Position numbers and translations under genes: made by a program. A stretch of 46,015 bases of DNA from Candidatus Aminicenantes bacterium (GTDB lineage Bacteria > Acidobacteriota > Aminicenantia > UBA2199), in contig DSBM01000034.1 of NCBI GenBank assembly GCA_011049425.1, positions 1 to 46,015 on the forward strand. The letters are read 5' to 3'. A model generated the notes under the pieces. It ran no database searches and was not told the origin of the DNA. It was given only the letters and a program-made list of their open reading frames with translations. This document shows, one piece after another, positions 1 to 8,131 of this stretch; position 1 is the first letter of the stretch; every line of letters begins with the position of its first letter.

Positions 1-166
1 TGCGGGAGTCTTTGGCTTCGGGTTCGAGCTGAGCGCTGTGTCCGGTGTGCTTTACTGCCAGTACCCGCAGACCCCGGGAACGGAACGCTTTTATGAGCTC
101 AGTAATCAAGCGGGTTTTCCCCGCCCCGGACCATCCGGAAACGGCAAACACGATCATTGCAATCAT
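1..166 (-). CDS. mobB: MobB-like molybdopterin-guanine dinucleotide biosynthesis GTPase, N-terminal fragment
   Basis: The first 55 codons of a gene that runs off the left edge. MobB is a P-loop protein that assists MobA in attaching GMP to molybdopterin for molybdoenzymes. Translation from ATG 166 (or the in-frame ATG at 157) gives a hydrophobic strand, a Walker A loop reading GWSGAGKT, a helix rich in Leu/Arg, then LRVLAVKHTGHS and a KDS triplet. This matches the family pattern of P-loop, 'VIKHxxH' and 'GKDS'. No good Shine-Dalgarno sequence precedes either ATG. It is divergent from pckA, and about 54 bp separate its start from the pckA -35 element. The family call rests on the N-terminus only; other SIMIBI-type P-loop proteins are less likely because of the KH-TGH and KDS signatures. 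Confidence 0.8.
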   Translation of the reverse strand, partial: MIAMIVFAVSGWSGAGKTRLITELIKAFRSRGLRVLAVKHTGHSAQLEPEAKDSR

Positions 167-219
167 GGTAATCTATCGCGCTTGCGCAGTCAACGCCCGG
201 AGGAAATCGGCGGGATTCC

Positions 220-248
220 TTGAAAAGCGGTAAGGCCGGGCCTATAAT
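220..248 (+). promoter_or_regulatory. Sigma70-type promoter of pckA
   Basis: TTGAAA (220-225), 17 bp spacer, TATAAT (243-248). The predicted transcription start is near 255, giving a leader of about 22 nt that contains AGGAGA (265-270). The promoter excludes the upstream in-frame start at 220 for pckA. Confidence 0.75.
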
Positions 249-276
249 GGGAGATTCATCATCCAGGAGAAAAGTC

Positions 277-1920
277 ATGAACGAAAGAGACCGCATCGAC
301 GCCGTGATTCGCCGGCACCCCGAAGTGTACGACAACCCTCCCAGGCAGGAAATGATCCGCCATTGCATCGATTACCGCGAGACCCTGGTCACGCGCAACG
401 GCGCCCTGGCCCTGTGGACCCGTCCGGAATCCACCGGCCGCAGCCCCAAGGACACCTATATCGTGCGTGAACCGGGCACTTCAGCCGATATTGACTGGGA
501 CGCTCCCAACAACATCCCAATGGATCCCGGCACCCTGGACATGATCCTGGAGGACGCCCTGACCCTGCTGGCGGAAAAGCCACGCGTTTACGTGACCGAC
601 CGCGTGATCGGCGCGGACTCCGGTTATGCCCTGCCCGTGCATACCGTGGCCGACAACTCCGTGACTGCCCTGTTCACGGACAACATGTTCCGGCCCATCC
701 CGCCGGACATCCATCGCAGCCGTCTCAACAACCGTCCCTTCACCCTGGTGGTGCTGCCCAACGACAAGCTGGACCCGGAACGCTACACCGGCCGGCTGCG
801 TGAACTCTCAGACGGAGCAACCTCCAACATGGTGGTGGCAATGGATTTCTCTCGTGACCTGGGAGTGATCGTGGGCAGCGCCTACCTGGGAAGTGTCAAA
901 AAATTGATGTTTACGGTGATGAACTACATGCTTCCCGGGATCGACGTGTTGCCCCTGCACACATCGGCCAACGAAGGCCCGGATGCGGAAATCGCCCTTT
1001 TCCTGGGCCTGAGCGGTACGGGCAAGACCACTCTGTCTGCGGACCCGGACCGCGCCCTGCTGGGTGATGACGAACACGGCTGGAGCGAACCGGGGATCTC
1101 GAATTTCGAGAACGGCTGCTATGCCAAGCTGATCAACCTGTCCGCGGAAAAAGAGCCGGAAATCCACCGCGCGGTCATGCACGACGCTCCCGCTCTTGAA
1201 CACGGTGCCATACTGGAAAATGTCATGATGTATCCCGATGGAACAGTTGATCTCTATGATAACCGCCTGACGGAAAACTCCCGCGGCAGTTATCCCCTGA
1301 CTTTTCTTTCCAACATCAAGACCTCTTCACAGGGAACCCACCCCTACCGCATCCTTTTTCTCACCGCGGACGCCAACGGGGTACTCCCCCCGGTGGCTCA
1401 ACTTACTGAAGACCAGGCCATGTTGTGGTTCCTGATGGGTTATACCAGCAAGCTGGCGGGAACGGAAACCGGAATCAAGGAACCGGTTTCCACGTTTTCA
1501 CGTTTTTTCGGCGCCCCCTTCATGCCCAGAAACCCAGATGTATACGCCGCCATGCTGGGCGAAAAACTCAAGGCCCATGGAACGCGGGTGTTTCTGGTCA
1601 ACACCGGCTGGACCGGGGGGCCTTACGGCACGGGCAGTCGCATGGATATCACCGTTACCCGCCACATCATCCGCCAGGTGCTGGATGGCAACCTGGAGGG
1701 GTTGGAGTTCCGCGAAGATCCCCGTTTTCACATCCTGGTGCCCGTTACTTTCCCCGGTGTGGACCCCGCGGTACTGCATCCAGAGAATTCCTGGCGGGAT
1801 CCCGAGGCGTTCAAACGCCGCGCGGACACCCTGGCAGCCGAATTCAGTGAACACTACGACAAGGCGTATGGTGAAAAACCGATCGCGGCGTCGATCCGCG
1901 CCTGTTGCCCCGGGAAATAA
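277..1920 (+). CDS. pckA: Phosphoenolpyruvate carboxykinase (ATP)
   Basis: 547 residues, close to the usual 530-550 of the ATP-dependent family. It catalyses oxaloacetate + ATP to PEP + CO2 + ADP in the cytosol, the entry step of gluconeogenesis, or the reverse carboxylation in some anaerobes. Diagnostic motifs are the kinase-1a P-loop GLSGTGKTTLSAD (residues about 242-254) and the following DDEHGW metal/ATP segment with ENGCYAK. ATG 277 is chosen because AGGAGA lies 6 nt upstream and a canonical promoter ends at 248; a longer frame to 220 would start inside that promoter. The gene converges on tsaD with a 22 bp gap and no obvious hairpin terminator. No missing motif was seen. Confidence 0.95.
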   Translation: MNERDRIDAVIRRHPEVYDNPPRQEMIRHCIDYRETLVTRNGALALWTRPESTGRSPKDTYIVREPGTSADIDWDAPNNIPMDPGTLDMILEDALTLLAEKPRVYVTDRVIGADSGYALPVHTVADNSVTALFTDNMFRPIPPDIHRSRLNNRPFTLVVLPNDKLDPERYTGRLRELSDGATSNMVVAMDFSRDLGVIVGSAYLGSVKKLMFTVMNYMLPGIDVLPLHTSANEGPDAEIALFLGLSGTGKTTLSADPDRALLGDDEHGWSEPGISNFENGCYAKLINLSAEKEPEIHRAVMHDAPALEHGAILENVMMYPDGTVDLYDNRLTENSRGSYPLTFLSNIKTSSQGTHPYRILFLTADANGVLPPVAQLTEDQAMLWFLMGYTSKLAGTETGIKEPVSTFSRFFGAPFMPRNPDVYAAMLGEKLKAHGTRVFLVNTGWTGGPYGTGSRMDITVTRHIIRQVLDGNLEGLEFREDPRFHILVPVTFPGVDPAVLHPENSWRDPEAFKRRADTLAAEFSEHYDKAYGEKPIAASIRACCPGK

Positions 1921-1942
1921 GGCATTGTGGGGGAGGTATCCC

Positions 1943-2980
1943 TCAGCGCGGACCGCGGCGACTGAAATCCGAGCGCGAATAGGCGTTGAGATATCCCGGA
2001 AAGTAATCCCTATCCGGAAAAGTGCTCCAGGTGTCATATCCCAGCCAGGCGATCATGGAAGCGTTGTCCGTGCAGTACTGTGGCTGGGGCAGGAAAAGGG
2101 GAATCTCTCTTTTGTGGAAGGCATTTTCCAGGCGGTTGCGCAACAGGGAGTTGCGGCTCACGCCACCGGAAACCACGATCCCGGCGGCCGGGTGTTGATC
2201 CGCCGCCTGCAGCAGTGATTCGACCAGGTAGTCCACCATCGATGACAGCAGGGAAGAGGTCAGGCCCGCCAGTTGCGGGTGGTCGGCGCGGATGCCGTGG
2301 CGCCGGACCAGGCGCAGGGCCGCGGCCTTGTACCCGGAAAAAGAGTAGTCGGCTGAACCATCACTCATACGGGGATGGGAAAACTCGAATTCCCGGTCGC
2401 GGCCGGGGTCGTACATGCGGTCCAGGAGCGGGCCGCCGGGATACCCCAGCCCCAGGTGGCGCGCCACCTTGTCCATCACTTCGCCCGCGGCATCGTCGCG
2501 GGTGCGGGCCAGCACCTCCAGGTCAAAACGCGATTCCAGGCGGAACAGGGTGGTGTGTCCCCCGGACACCACCAGGGCCAGGAGAGGGAATTCGATTTGC
2601 GGGTGAGTGATAAACGCGGCCTCGATGTGGGCGGCTATGTGGTCCACGCCCACCAGGGGGATGCCGGTCCGGTATGACAGGCCCTTGGCAAAAGAGAGGG
2701 CGATGAGCAACGAGCCGATCAGGCCGGGTCCCGTGGTCACGCTCAACAGCTCCACCTGTTGAAGGCCGATACCGGACTCTTCCAGTACCGCGGTGGTCAG
2801 CAGGTCGATGCTCTCGTAGTGGGTGCGCGAGGCGATTTCAGGCACCACACCGCCGAAGCGGGCATGCAGGTCCACCTGCGATTTGATCTTTTCACATACC
2901 ACGCGGTCGTTGCCGTCGCCCCGCTCCACCAGGGCTACGGCGGTTTCATCGCACGAGGATTCAAAGCCCAGCACCAGCAT
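1943..2980 (-). CDS. tsaD: tRNA threonylcarbamoyladenosine (t6A37) transferase subunit TsaD
   Basis: 345 residues, typical for TsaD/Gcp/YgjD. With TsaB and TsaE it transfers the threonylcarbamoyl group to A37 of ANN-decoding tRNAs. The N-terminus MLVLGFESSCDETAVALV is the ASKHA phosphate-binding signature. H114 and H118 (DHIAAHIEAA) are the iron-binding pair, and the C-terminal DNASMIA supplies the third ligand. VSGGHTTL and GEVMDKVARHLGLGYPGG are also conserved family blocks. It starts at ATG 2980, exactly 6 nt after a TAGAAT -10 box and without a Shine-Dalgarno sequence, so a leaderless mRNA is likely. tsaB and tsaE are not in the window. Confidence 0.96.
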   Translation of the reverse strand: MLVLGFESSCDETAVALVERGDGNDRVVCEKIKSQVDLHARFGGVVPEIASRTHYESIDLLTTAVLEESGIGLQQVELLSVTTGPGLIGSLLIALSFAKGLSYRTGIPLVGVDHIAAHIEAAFITHPQIEFPLLALVVSGGHTTLFRLESRFDLEVLARTRDDAAGEVMDKVARHLGLGYPGGPLLDRMYDPGRDREFEFSHPRMSDGSADYSFSGYKAAALRLVRRHGIRADHPQLAGLTSSLLSSMVDYLVESLLQAADQHPAAGIVVSGGVSRNSLLRNRLENAFHKREIPLFLPQPQYCTDNASMIAWLGYDTWSTFPDRDYFPGYLNAYSRSDFSRRGPR

Positions 2981-2986
2981 GGGCCC

Positions 2987-3015
2987 ATTCTACCCGACAA
3001 GGCCCGGCGAGGCAA
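2987..3015 (-). promoter_or_regulatory. Leaderless promoter of tsaD
   Basis: On the minus strand: TTGCCT (3015-3010), 17 bp spacer, TAGAAT (2992-2987), then 6 nt to the ATG at 2980. The expected start point coincides with the A of the start codon. The upstream stretch 3020-3110 is purine-rich and otherwise featureless. Confidence 0.6.
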
Positions 3016-3115
3016 TCAGGAAACATGGCGAGAGGCGATCGGCAAGTGGCGATTGGCAGGGGAAACGAGGAGAGAGGAGGAAGGGGAAAGGACAATGACA
3101 CTGGAATAAGGAATG

Positions 3116-3144
3116 TTGTCCATGTGGTTTCAATTCAGTAGAAT
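3116..3144 (+). promoter_or_regulatory. Leaderless promoter of the AmgK-like kinase gene
   Basis: TTGTCC (3116-3121), 17 bp spacer, TAGAAT (3139-3144), then GAGATC and the ATG at 3151. The geometry is identical to the tsaD promoter on the other strand; the two start codons are 170 bp apart. Confidence 0.6.
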
Positions 3145-3150
3145 GAGATC

Positions 3151-4047
3151 ATGAAAAAGTGGTTGCGGGAGCGGGTCGAGGGGATTGACCGGGTTACCAA
3201 GATCCGGGCCGAGGCCTCGACGAGGGCGTTCTATCGCCTGGAATTCAAAAACGAAACCCGGGTGGCCATGGTGTATCCGGGCCCGGAACCGGATGCAATC
3301 GAACGCATCCAACATTTCACACACTTGTACCTAAACCACGGCATCCCGGTGCCGCGAATTTACGCGGTGCTGGAAGATCGCGCCCTGCTGCAACAAGACC
3401 TGGGCGACCAGCGGTTGCAGACCGTGTTTACCCGGGGGCGGATGGCGGAGCGGCGATACCGGCTCTCGCGCGTGGCGGACATACTGGAAAAGCTGGCGCG
3501 GATTCCCCCGGAGGTCACGCTCGCCACTCTGGATCCCGACCGCATGCACTGGGAAATGGATTTTTTTATCCAGCATTTTGCTTCCCGCCTGATGGGCCTG
3601 GCCGACAGCCGCCGCCTGCAGGCGCGGCTGGTGGGCCTGGTGGAAACCATCGACTTTGCGCCGGGGTTCGCCCACCGGGATTTTCATTGCCGCAACATGA
3701 TGGTACACGACGGACGCATCGTGCTGGTCGATTTCCAGGATTCCCTGCGCGCCCCCCGCGCCTATGATGCGGTATCTTTTGCCTGGGACGCTTACATGAA
3801 CCTGGGCAAACTAAGAAAGCTCTTCTTGACGGACCTGGAAAAGCGGGGCCTGTTACCCGGCATGGACCAGGTGTACCTGACCGCCCTGCAGCGCAATTTG
3901 AAGGCACTGGGCACCTTCGGCTTCCAGGTCCATTCCCGCGGCAATAAAAGCTATAACCGCTACGTGGCGCGCACATTGCGTCACGTGGCAACCAATCCCC
4001 TGGCCAGGGATATGCTGGAAGACAGCCTGCCGAAGTTGACTGGTTGA
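3151..4047 (+). CDS. amgK: APH-family sugar kinase, AmgK-like (cell-wall sugar anomeric kinase)
   Basis: 298 residues of the aminoglycoside phosphotransferase fold. Brenner-type catalytic loop HRDFHCRNMM lies near residues 174-183 (catalytic Asp about 176) and the metal-binding LVDFQD near 191-196. The HxDFHxxN...DFQD form, followed by 'aPRAYDAVSFAWDAY', is the pattern of AmgK, which phosphorylates MurNAc/GlcNAc at C1 in peptidoglycan recycling. In Pseudomonas-type recyclers the partner is MurU; a MurU-like nucleotidyltransferase occurs here at 20393-21259, in a different operon. It starts at ATG 3151, 6 nt after a TAGAAT box (probable leaderless mRNA). Slightly shorter than classical AmgK (about 340). 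The substrate is inferred from family resemblance; a general APH-like small-molecule kinase is the alternative. Confidence 0.72.
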   Translation: MKKWLRERVEGIDRVTKIRAEASTRAFYRLEFKNETRVAMVYPGPEPDAIERIQHFTHLYLNHGIPVPRIYAVLEDRALLQQDLGDQRLQTVFTRGRMAERRYRLSRVADILEKLARIPPEVTLATLDPDRMHWEMDFFIQHFASRLMGLADSRRLQARLVGLVETIDFAPGFAHRDFHCRNMMVHDGRIVLVDFQDSLRAPRAYDAVSFAWDAYMNLGKLRKLFLTDLEKRGLLPGMDQVYLTALQRNLKALGTFGFQVHSRGNKSYNRYVARTLRHVATNPLARDMLEDSLPKLTG

Positions 4048-4112
4048 GATGTTTAAGGCGAATGGCCAGGGGCATGAACCTAAGTCGAAAGTCTAAAGTT
4101 GAAAGTCGAAAG

Positions 4113-4141
4113 AAAAAAACCGAGGCGACCAGCCGGTCGCC
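4113..4141 (-). terminator. Hairpin with T-run, probable terminator of the MFS operon
   Basis: A perfect 7 bp stem (GGCGACC 4124-4130 with GGTCGCC 4135-4141, loop AGCC). On the minus strand it is followed by TCGG and seven T. It resembles the GTAGGGGCGACC-type palindromes that recur in several bacterial phyla, so it may be a repeat recruited as a terminator. It lies between convergent genes. Confidence 0.5.
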
Positions 4142-4148
4142 CCTACGC

Positions 4149-4192
4149 CTGCCCTCCTGTCACCTGATACCTGTCACCTTCTTTTCAACTTT
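4149..4192 (-). repeat. Dispersed intergenic repeat R, copy A
   Basis: Minus-strand reading: GTTGAAAAGAAGG, then AGGTGACAGGTATC and a second AGGTGACAGG, then AGGGCAGG. The same block recurs at 9853-9895, 14249-14291 and, truncated, 10043-10063. This copy overlaps the 3' end of the MFS gene: its in-frame reading supplies VEKKVTGIR and the TGA stop at 4160-4162. Just upstream in + coordinates (4081-4112) is a related low-complexity run of AAAGTCGAAAGTC-like units. Confidence 0.8.
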
Positions 4193-5524
4193 CTTGATCC
4201 CCCCCGGCATCGCTTTCCAGATGCGGATCAACAATACCAGGCCGATGACGGCAAAGGGCAGGAGAAACCAGGGCCAGGCCGTCCAGTTGCGGCTGGTGAT
4301 CCAGCCCAGGGAAAAGGACTGCACCGCGGTGCCCAGGTAGACAAACCCGTCGATGATCCCCACCGCGGTGGCCGCTCCCCTACGGCCGCCGAAATCCATG
4401 GTGGCGGTGCCGGACAACAGGCCGTGGGTGCCGATCACGCACACGGAAACGCAAAACACCAGTGCACCCAGCATCCAGCCCCCGGAGAGAGAGAAGGCCA
4501 TGGCCACGATGAACAGCGTCATGGATGCGTATAGGAAACCCGCGGCCGGCGCGCGGCGGGATTGGAACACCTTGTCGCTCAGGATGCCCGCCAGGTTGCC
4601 GCCGATGATGCCGGCGATCATGAGCAGCAGTCCCCAGTTGTGAAGCATGAAATCCCACCCTTTCCCCACCAGCCCGGCGGCGACTTTTTCATTGGCCAGA
4701 ATGGGGAACCAGTGCATCACGCCGTTGCGCAGCACCCCGGTGCAAAATTCGATACCCGCCACGGTAAGGATAACCGGGTGGGTAAGGATGCGGCGCAAAA
4801 GCCGGCGAGTGGGGATGCGGATGTTCAGGTCTTCTCCCGATGACTCGTCTCCGGTGTCGAAATCCGCGAACCCGGCCCGGGAAGGTTGATCGCGCAGCAG
4901 GAACGTCTCTACCGCGAAAAGCAGGAAAAGCAGAACGGCGGGAGAGAAAAAGACCCACCAGGTGGCGTCGCCCCCGGCGTGGCCCTGGCCCGACACCAGG
5001 GGGGATTCCAGGATGCGCTGGGATACGTCGAAGGCGAGAAAGATTCCCGAAGAGATCATGATGCCGAAAATCCCGGAAAAGGTTCCCCTTTCCTTTACGT
5101 GGAACCAGTGGGCGTTCACCTTGACGATGGATACTGCGCCGTAGCTTTGAAAGTACATGTTCAGCGCGTAGAGCAGGGAAAAGACAAGTCGCAACGGGGC
5201 TCCGGAAGGGTCCTCCATGCCCATGACCCGCCACAGGTAGAAACCCATGGCCAGGTTGGCGCCCCCGGCGCCGAAAGCGGCGATGAGAATGCCGCGCTTG
5301 CCGCCGATGCGGTCCACGAGCGGGCCGTTGATCAGAAACGATACGGCGTAGACCGCGGCGCCGATACCAAAAATCCAACCGAAGTCCACTTTGGTCATCA
5401 AAGTGCCCAAAGCGTTCTTGGAAACCGTGAGGTTGTAGCGTCCCATGTAGAGGAGGGCGTAAGTCAGTCCCATGGGAAACCAGTTCCAGAAGCGGCGGGT
5501 GCGGAATCCCCTGGCGTGGATCAT
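4160..5524 (-). CDS. MFS permease of the organophosphate:Pi antiporter (GlpT/UhpT) type
   Basis: 454 residues with about 12 predicted membrane segments. The N-terminal signature GLTYALLYMGRYNLTVSKN matches the OPA family start 'Y..YYMGRYNL', and GPLVDRIGGKRGI is the MFS loop 2-3 motif. OPA members exchange phosphorylated C3/C6 compounds (glycerol-3-P, hexose-P, PEP/phosphoglycerate) for phosphate across the inner membrane; the substrate cannot be read here. The start ATG 5524 sits 1 nt after the stop of the P-loop gene, so the two are co-transcribed. The last ten or so residues (VEKKVTGIR) are encoded by dispersed repeat R, an added tail rather than part of the family fold. Confidence 0.85.
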   Translation of the reverse strand: MIHARGFRTRRFWNWFPMGLTYALLYMGRYNLTVSKNALGTLMTKVDFGWIFGIGAAVYAVSFLINGPLVDRIGGKRGILIAAFGAGGANLAMGFYLWRVMGMEDPSGAPLRLVFSLLYALNMYFQSYGAVSIVKVNAHWFHVKERGTFSGIFGIMISSGIFLAFDVSQRILESPLVSGQGHAGGDATWWVFFSPAVLLFLLFAVETFLLRDQPSRAGFADFDTGDESSGEDLNIRIPTRRLLRRILTHPVILTVAGIEFCTGVLRNGVMHWFPILANEKVAAGLVGKGWDFMLHNWGLLLMIAGIIGGNLAGILSDKVFQSRRAPAAGFLYASMTLFIVAMAFSLSGGWMLGALVFCVSVCVIGTHGLLSGTATMDFGGRRGAATAVGIIDGFVYLGTAVQSFSLGWITSRNWTAWPWFLLPFAVIGLVLLIRIWKAMPGGIKKVEKKVTGIR

Positions 5525-5525
5525 G

Positions 5526-6287
5526 TCAGCGCTCCGCAGCCAGTTGGTGAATCCGCTTCATTACTTCTTCCAGGTGGGGGGCGATCTTGGCGGGATCGTC
5601 GGTTTTTTCCGGCATGTTGCGGAACACGCCGAAGGATACCCGTTGTTCTTTGCATTGGAGGAAGCCGCTGTCACCGCTGCCGGCGAAAGCGGTCCAGTCC
5701 GACTCTTTGTAGAGTTTTTGCAGTTTGAGGTCTTCCAGGCCGTGTTCGAGAATGGAATCGGGTCGATCCGGATTGTAGCGGCGCCGGTTCTTGCGCAGCG
5801 ATTCTTCCCAGGTAACATCAATGTAGAGCGTAACCGCGCGTTCCAGAACGGTTTCAGACAAGTGAGAATAGGCCTCGCGAAATCCGCCGTGTTCACTTCC
5901 CCGGGCGAACTCGATAAAAACGGTGCCGCCGCGCTCATGAAACCCTGGATCGTCCCGGATCAATCGTTCATACCGCAGACACAGTTTGCGGATCAGAAAG
6001 TTCCAATACCATGGTTCGCGGAAAGTGTGACCGGCATGGCGCCGGCCCCGGTACTCAAAGGTCCGTTCCGTGAGGAGCCTGGGGTGACCCATGGCCTCCA
6101 TCAGGTCGTCGTCTTCGAACTGTTCCCAGAGGATGGGGAAATCGTCCAATTCGCGGAATTCTCCGATATGAAAACGTCGCATGCGTTCCGCCGGCGGCAC
6201 TGAACGCAGAAAATCGATGATTTCCGACTTTCCCGCTGCCGGGCGTCCGTTAAGGATAACGATATCAAATGTGTGATCCTGAGCCAC
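5526..6287 (-). CDS. P-loop NTPase/kinase-like protein of unknown function
   Basis: 253 residues. A Walker A loop GRPAAGKSE lies at residues 14-22 right after a beta strand (FDIVILN), as in small-molecule kinases of the deoxynucleoside/adenylate kinase class. An Arg-rich lid-like stretch (LRKNRRRYNPDRPDSI) is seen near residue 175 and a hydrophobic strand VTLYIDV before it. These support a kinase or NTPase that binds a small substrate, but I do not recognise a named family. It starts at GTG 6287, supported by AGGAGG 5 nt upstream and a TATAAT box at 6312-6307. First gene of a two-gene operon with the OPA-type permease, so it may act on the transported compound (inference). Cytosolic; no signal peptide or membrane segment. 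Confidence 0.7.
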   Translation of the reverse strand: MAQDHTFDIVILNGRPAAGKSEIIDFLRSVPPAERMRRFHIGEFRELDDFPILWEQFEDDDLMEAMGHPRLLTERTFEYRGRRHAGHTFREPWYWNFLIRKLCLRYERLIRDDPGFHERGGTVFIEFARGSEHGGFREAYSHLSETVLERAVTLYIDVTWEESLRKNRRRYNPDRPDSILEHGLEDLKLQKLYKESDWTAFAGSGDSGFLQCKEQRVSFGVFRNMPEKTDDPAKIAPHLEEVMKRIHQLAAER

Positions 6288-6306
6288 GATTGCCTCCTGA
6301 CGGCAT

Positions 6307-6335
6307 ATTATACCCGGGCTTTGGTTTGAAGGGAA
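6307..6335 (-). promoter_or_regulatory. Promoter of the P-loop/MFS operon
   Basis: Minus strand: a perfect TATAAT (6312-6307) with a weak -35 candidate TTCCCT (6335-6330), spacer 17 bp. It lies 19 nt before the GTG at 6287, leaving room for the AGGAGG site. Confidence 0.5.
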
Positions 6336-6354
6336 CCAAAGACGGTGATCTTCG

Positions 6355-6360
6355 TATGAT
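6355..6360 (+). promoter_or_regulatory. -10 box of the ABC transporter operon, start-codon proximal
   Basis: TATGAT 5 nt before ATG 6366, with no Shine-Dalgarno sequence. It resembles the leaderless geometry of tsaD and others, but no good -35 was found at 16-18 bp, so this is weaker. Confidence 0.35.
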
Positions 6361-6365
6361 TACAC

Positions 6366-7289
6366 ATGAGCGAAACCATCATCCAGCTAGAGGGGATCCA
6401 TTTCTGTTACAACGGTTTCCGGGCCATTGACGACGTGAGCCTGGCAATCAATTCGGGCGTATACGGTTTACTGGGGCCCAATGGCGCCGGCAAAACCACG
6501 CTGATGAAAATCATTCTGGGCCACTTGCAGCCGGCGCGGGGAAAAGGTCGCATCCTGGGGACCGACATGGACACCGGGCTGACCGAAGTACGCCGTCGCA
6601 TCGGCTATATGCCGGAGAGTCACTGCCTGATTCCCGGTATGGACGCGGTTACGTTGACCAGCTATATGGGAGAACTCTCCGGTATGCCCAGGCAGGAGGC
6701 CATCAAGCGAGCCCACGAAGTGCTCTATTATGTGGGCCTTGAGGAGTCACGGTACCGCTTGGCCGACACCTACTCTTCGGGAATGAAGCAACGCCTCAAA
6801 CTCGCCCTGGCCCTGGTTCACGATCCGGAACTGATGATTCTGGATGAACCCACGTCGGGCATGGACCCAGGAGGAAGAGAGGAGATGCTGCAGTTGATCG
6901 TGGATATCGTGGCCAAGGGGCGTATGAACATGATCATCTCTTCCCACATCCTGGCGGATATCGAAAAAACCTGCGCCCGCGTCTTGATCATGAATCACGG
7001 TCGCATTGTCTCCGAGCAGCAAACCCTGGATTTCGCCGGCCGGGAGACCAGCACCTTTGAGGTTGGTATCCAGGGTGAGTCCCGCCTCTTTCTGGAACGC
7101 CTACCCGGTATCCAGGCGGAAACGGATCGCCGCGGTTTGCTTCGGCTTCATTTGCCTCCGGATTTCCCCCCCATGAACCTGTTTCGCTGTGCCCTGGACG
7201 CCGGTGTTCAGATCCGGCACTTCCGGCCCAGCCGACTGACCCTGGAGGATGCCTTTGTGACCGCAATAGGAGAATCCCATGCCCGTTAA
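6366..7289 (+). CDS. ABC transporter ATP-binding protein (exporter, first pair)
   Basis: 307 residues, cytosolic ATPase of an ABC-2-type exporter. Walker A GPNGAGKTT (residues about 38-46), signature YSSGMKQRL (about 138), Walker B LMILDEPTSGMDP and the switch His in ISSHIL are all intact. The roughly 85-residue tail after the nucleotide-binding domain resembles the accessory domain of CcmA/NatA-like ATPases. It is the first of four overlapping or abutting genes (ATPase, permease, ATPase, permease). The 3' end overlaps the permease start by 11 nt. Substrate unknown; the operon lacks a periplasmic adaptor or binding protein. Confidence 0.9.
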   Translation: MSETIIQLEGIHFCYNGFRAIDDVSLAINSGVYGLLGPNGAGKTTLMKIILGHLQPARGKGRILGTDMDTGLTEVRRRIGYMPESHCLIPGMDAVTLTSYMGELSGMPRQEAIKRAHEVLYYVGLEESRYRLADTYSSGMKQRLKLALALVHDPELMILDEPTSGMDPGGREEMLQLIVDIVAKGRMNMIISSHILADIEKTCARVLIMNHGRIVSEQQTLDFAGRETSTFEVGIQGESRLFLERLPGIQAETDRRGLLRLHLPPDFPPMNLFRCALDAGVQIRHFRPSRLTLEDAFVTAIGESHAR

Positions 7290-8130
7290 AGAAAGAGGCT
7301 ATCACGGTTGGGAGGGGTCATTGGCACCGCGGCGATTCCCCTGGTTCCCCATCAGCGTTCATGGAATCCGCCAGGTCAAAGAGAAAAAACGCGCCAAGTT
7401 GCTTTTCTTTTTTTCCGCCTTTCCCTTTTTGTTTTTCCTGATCGCCGTGTACGTCGCCAGCAAGCCGGAATTGCGTTTTCTGGATGAGATCACCCGCTTT
7501 ATCAATGACGACTCCCGCTTTTTCGACCTCTTTTTCACTCGCAGCGGATTGATGTTCGTGCTGTTTCTGCTCAGCGTTTATGCCGGGTCGGACCTGATTT
7601 CGGCTGACTTGAAATTCAACTCCATCCAGCTCTACCTGTCCCGGCCCCTCAAACGGCTCGATTACCTGGTGGGCAAACTGGCGGTTGTAATGTTCTACCT
7701 GCTGATGTTCTCACTGGTTCCGGCATTGCTGCTGGTTGTGGCCAAGTTGCTGTTCAGCGGCACGTGGAGCATCGGTCTTTCCACGCTTGGGGCTATCCTG
7801 GTGTACCCGTTCCTGGCTTCCCTGGCCCTGGCATCCCTCGTGTTGTTGTTTTCCTCATTCAGTCCGAATACCCGGCTTGTGATTGTGGGATACGTGGGCT
7901 TTTTCTTTTTTGCCAATATGCTGGCGGGAATTCTGTCCGGAGTGGTGTTCAAACACTCGGCCCTGGGCTTGTTGTCACCGGAACGTACCATGCGCCACTT
8001 GTCCGCATTGCTCTTTGGTACAAAACCCGCGATGGCTGTGCCGTTGTGGGTGGCGCCTTTACTGGTTGTCATGGTCAGCCTGTTGGCCCTGACATGGACG
8101 CTATTGCGTATCCGCAGGGTGGAGGTCTGA
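7279..8130 (+). CDS. ABC-2-type transporter permease (first pair)
   Basis: 283 residues with about six membrane helices. A cytosolic N-terminus with many Arg/Lys is followed by a first helix (LLFFFSAFPFLFFLIAVYV). Then come an extracytoplasmic stretch, the LIS(A)DLKFNSIQLYLSRPL segment typical of NatB/ABC-2 permeases (cytosolic loop after TM2), and four further hydrophobic segments ending WTLLRIRRVEV. It pairs with the upstream ATPase, whose 3' end it overlaps by 11 nt; GGAGAATCCC precedes ATG 7279. The permease would form the membrane channel of an exporter; cargo unknown. Confidence 0.8.
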   Translation: MPVKERGYHGWEGSLAPRRFPWFPISVHGIRQVKEKKRAKLLFFFSAFPFLFFLIAVYVASKPELRFLDEITRFINDDSRFFDLFFTRSGLMFVLFLLSVYAGSDLISADLKFNSIQLYLSRPLKRLDYLVGKLAVVMFYLLMFSLVPALLLVVAKLLFSGTWSIGLSTLGAILVYPFLASLALASLVLLFSSFSPNTRLVIVGYVGFFFFANMLAGILSGVVFKHSALGLLSPERTMRHLSALLFGTKPAMAVPLWVAPLLVVMVSLLALTWTLLRIRRVEV

Positions 8131-8131
8131 C

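Noticed and set aside
220-276. Earlier start for pckA at 220
   Set aside because: It begins inside the -35 box; the Shine-Dalgarno lies before 277.
1498-2218. Long open frames on both strands within and beyond the pckA 3' end
   Set aside because: Shadows of pckA and tsaD; compositionally biased, no motifs.
4886-5728. A 280-codon open frame on the + strand antisense to the MFS and P-loop genes
   Set aside because: Its translation is Gly/Arg/His-rich with no fold pattern, while the minus strand encodes a clear transporter in frame.
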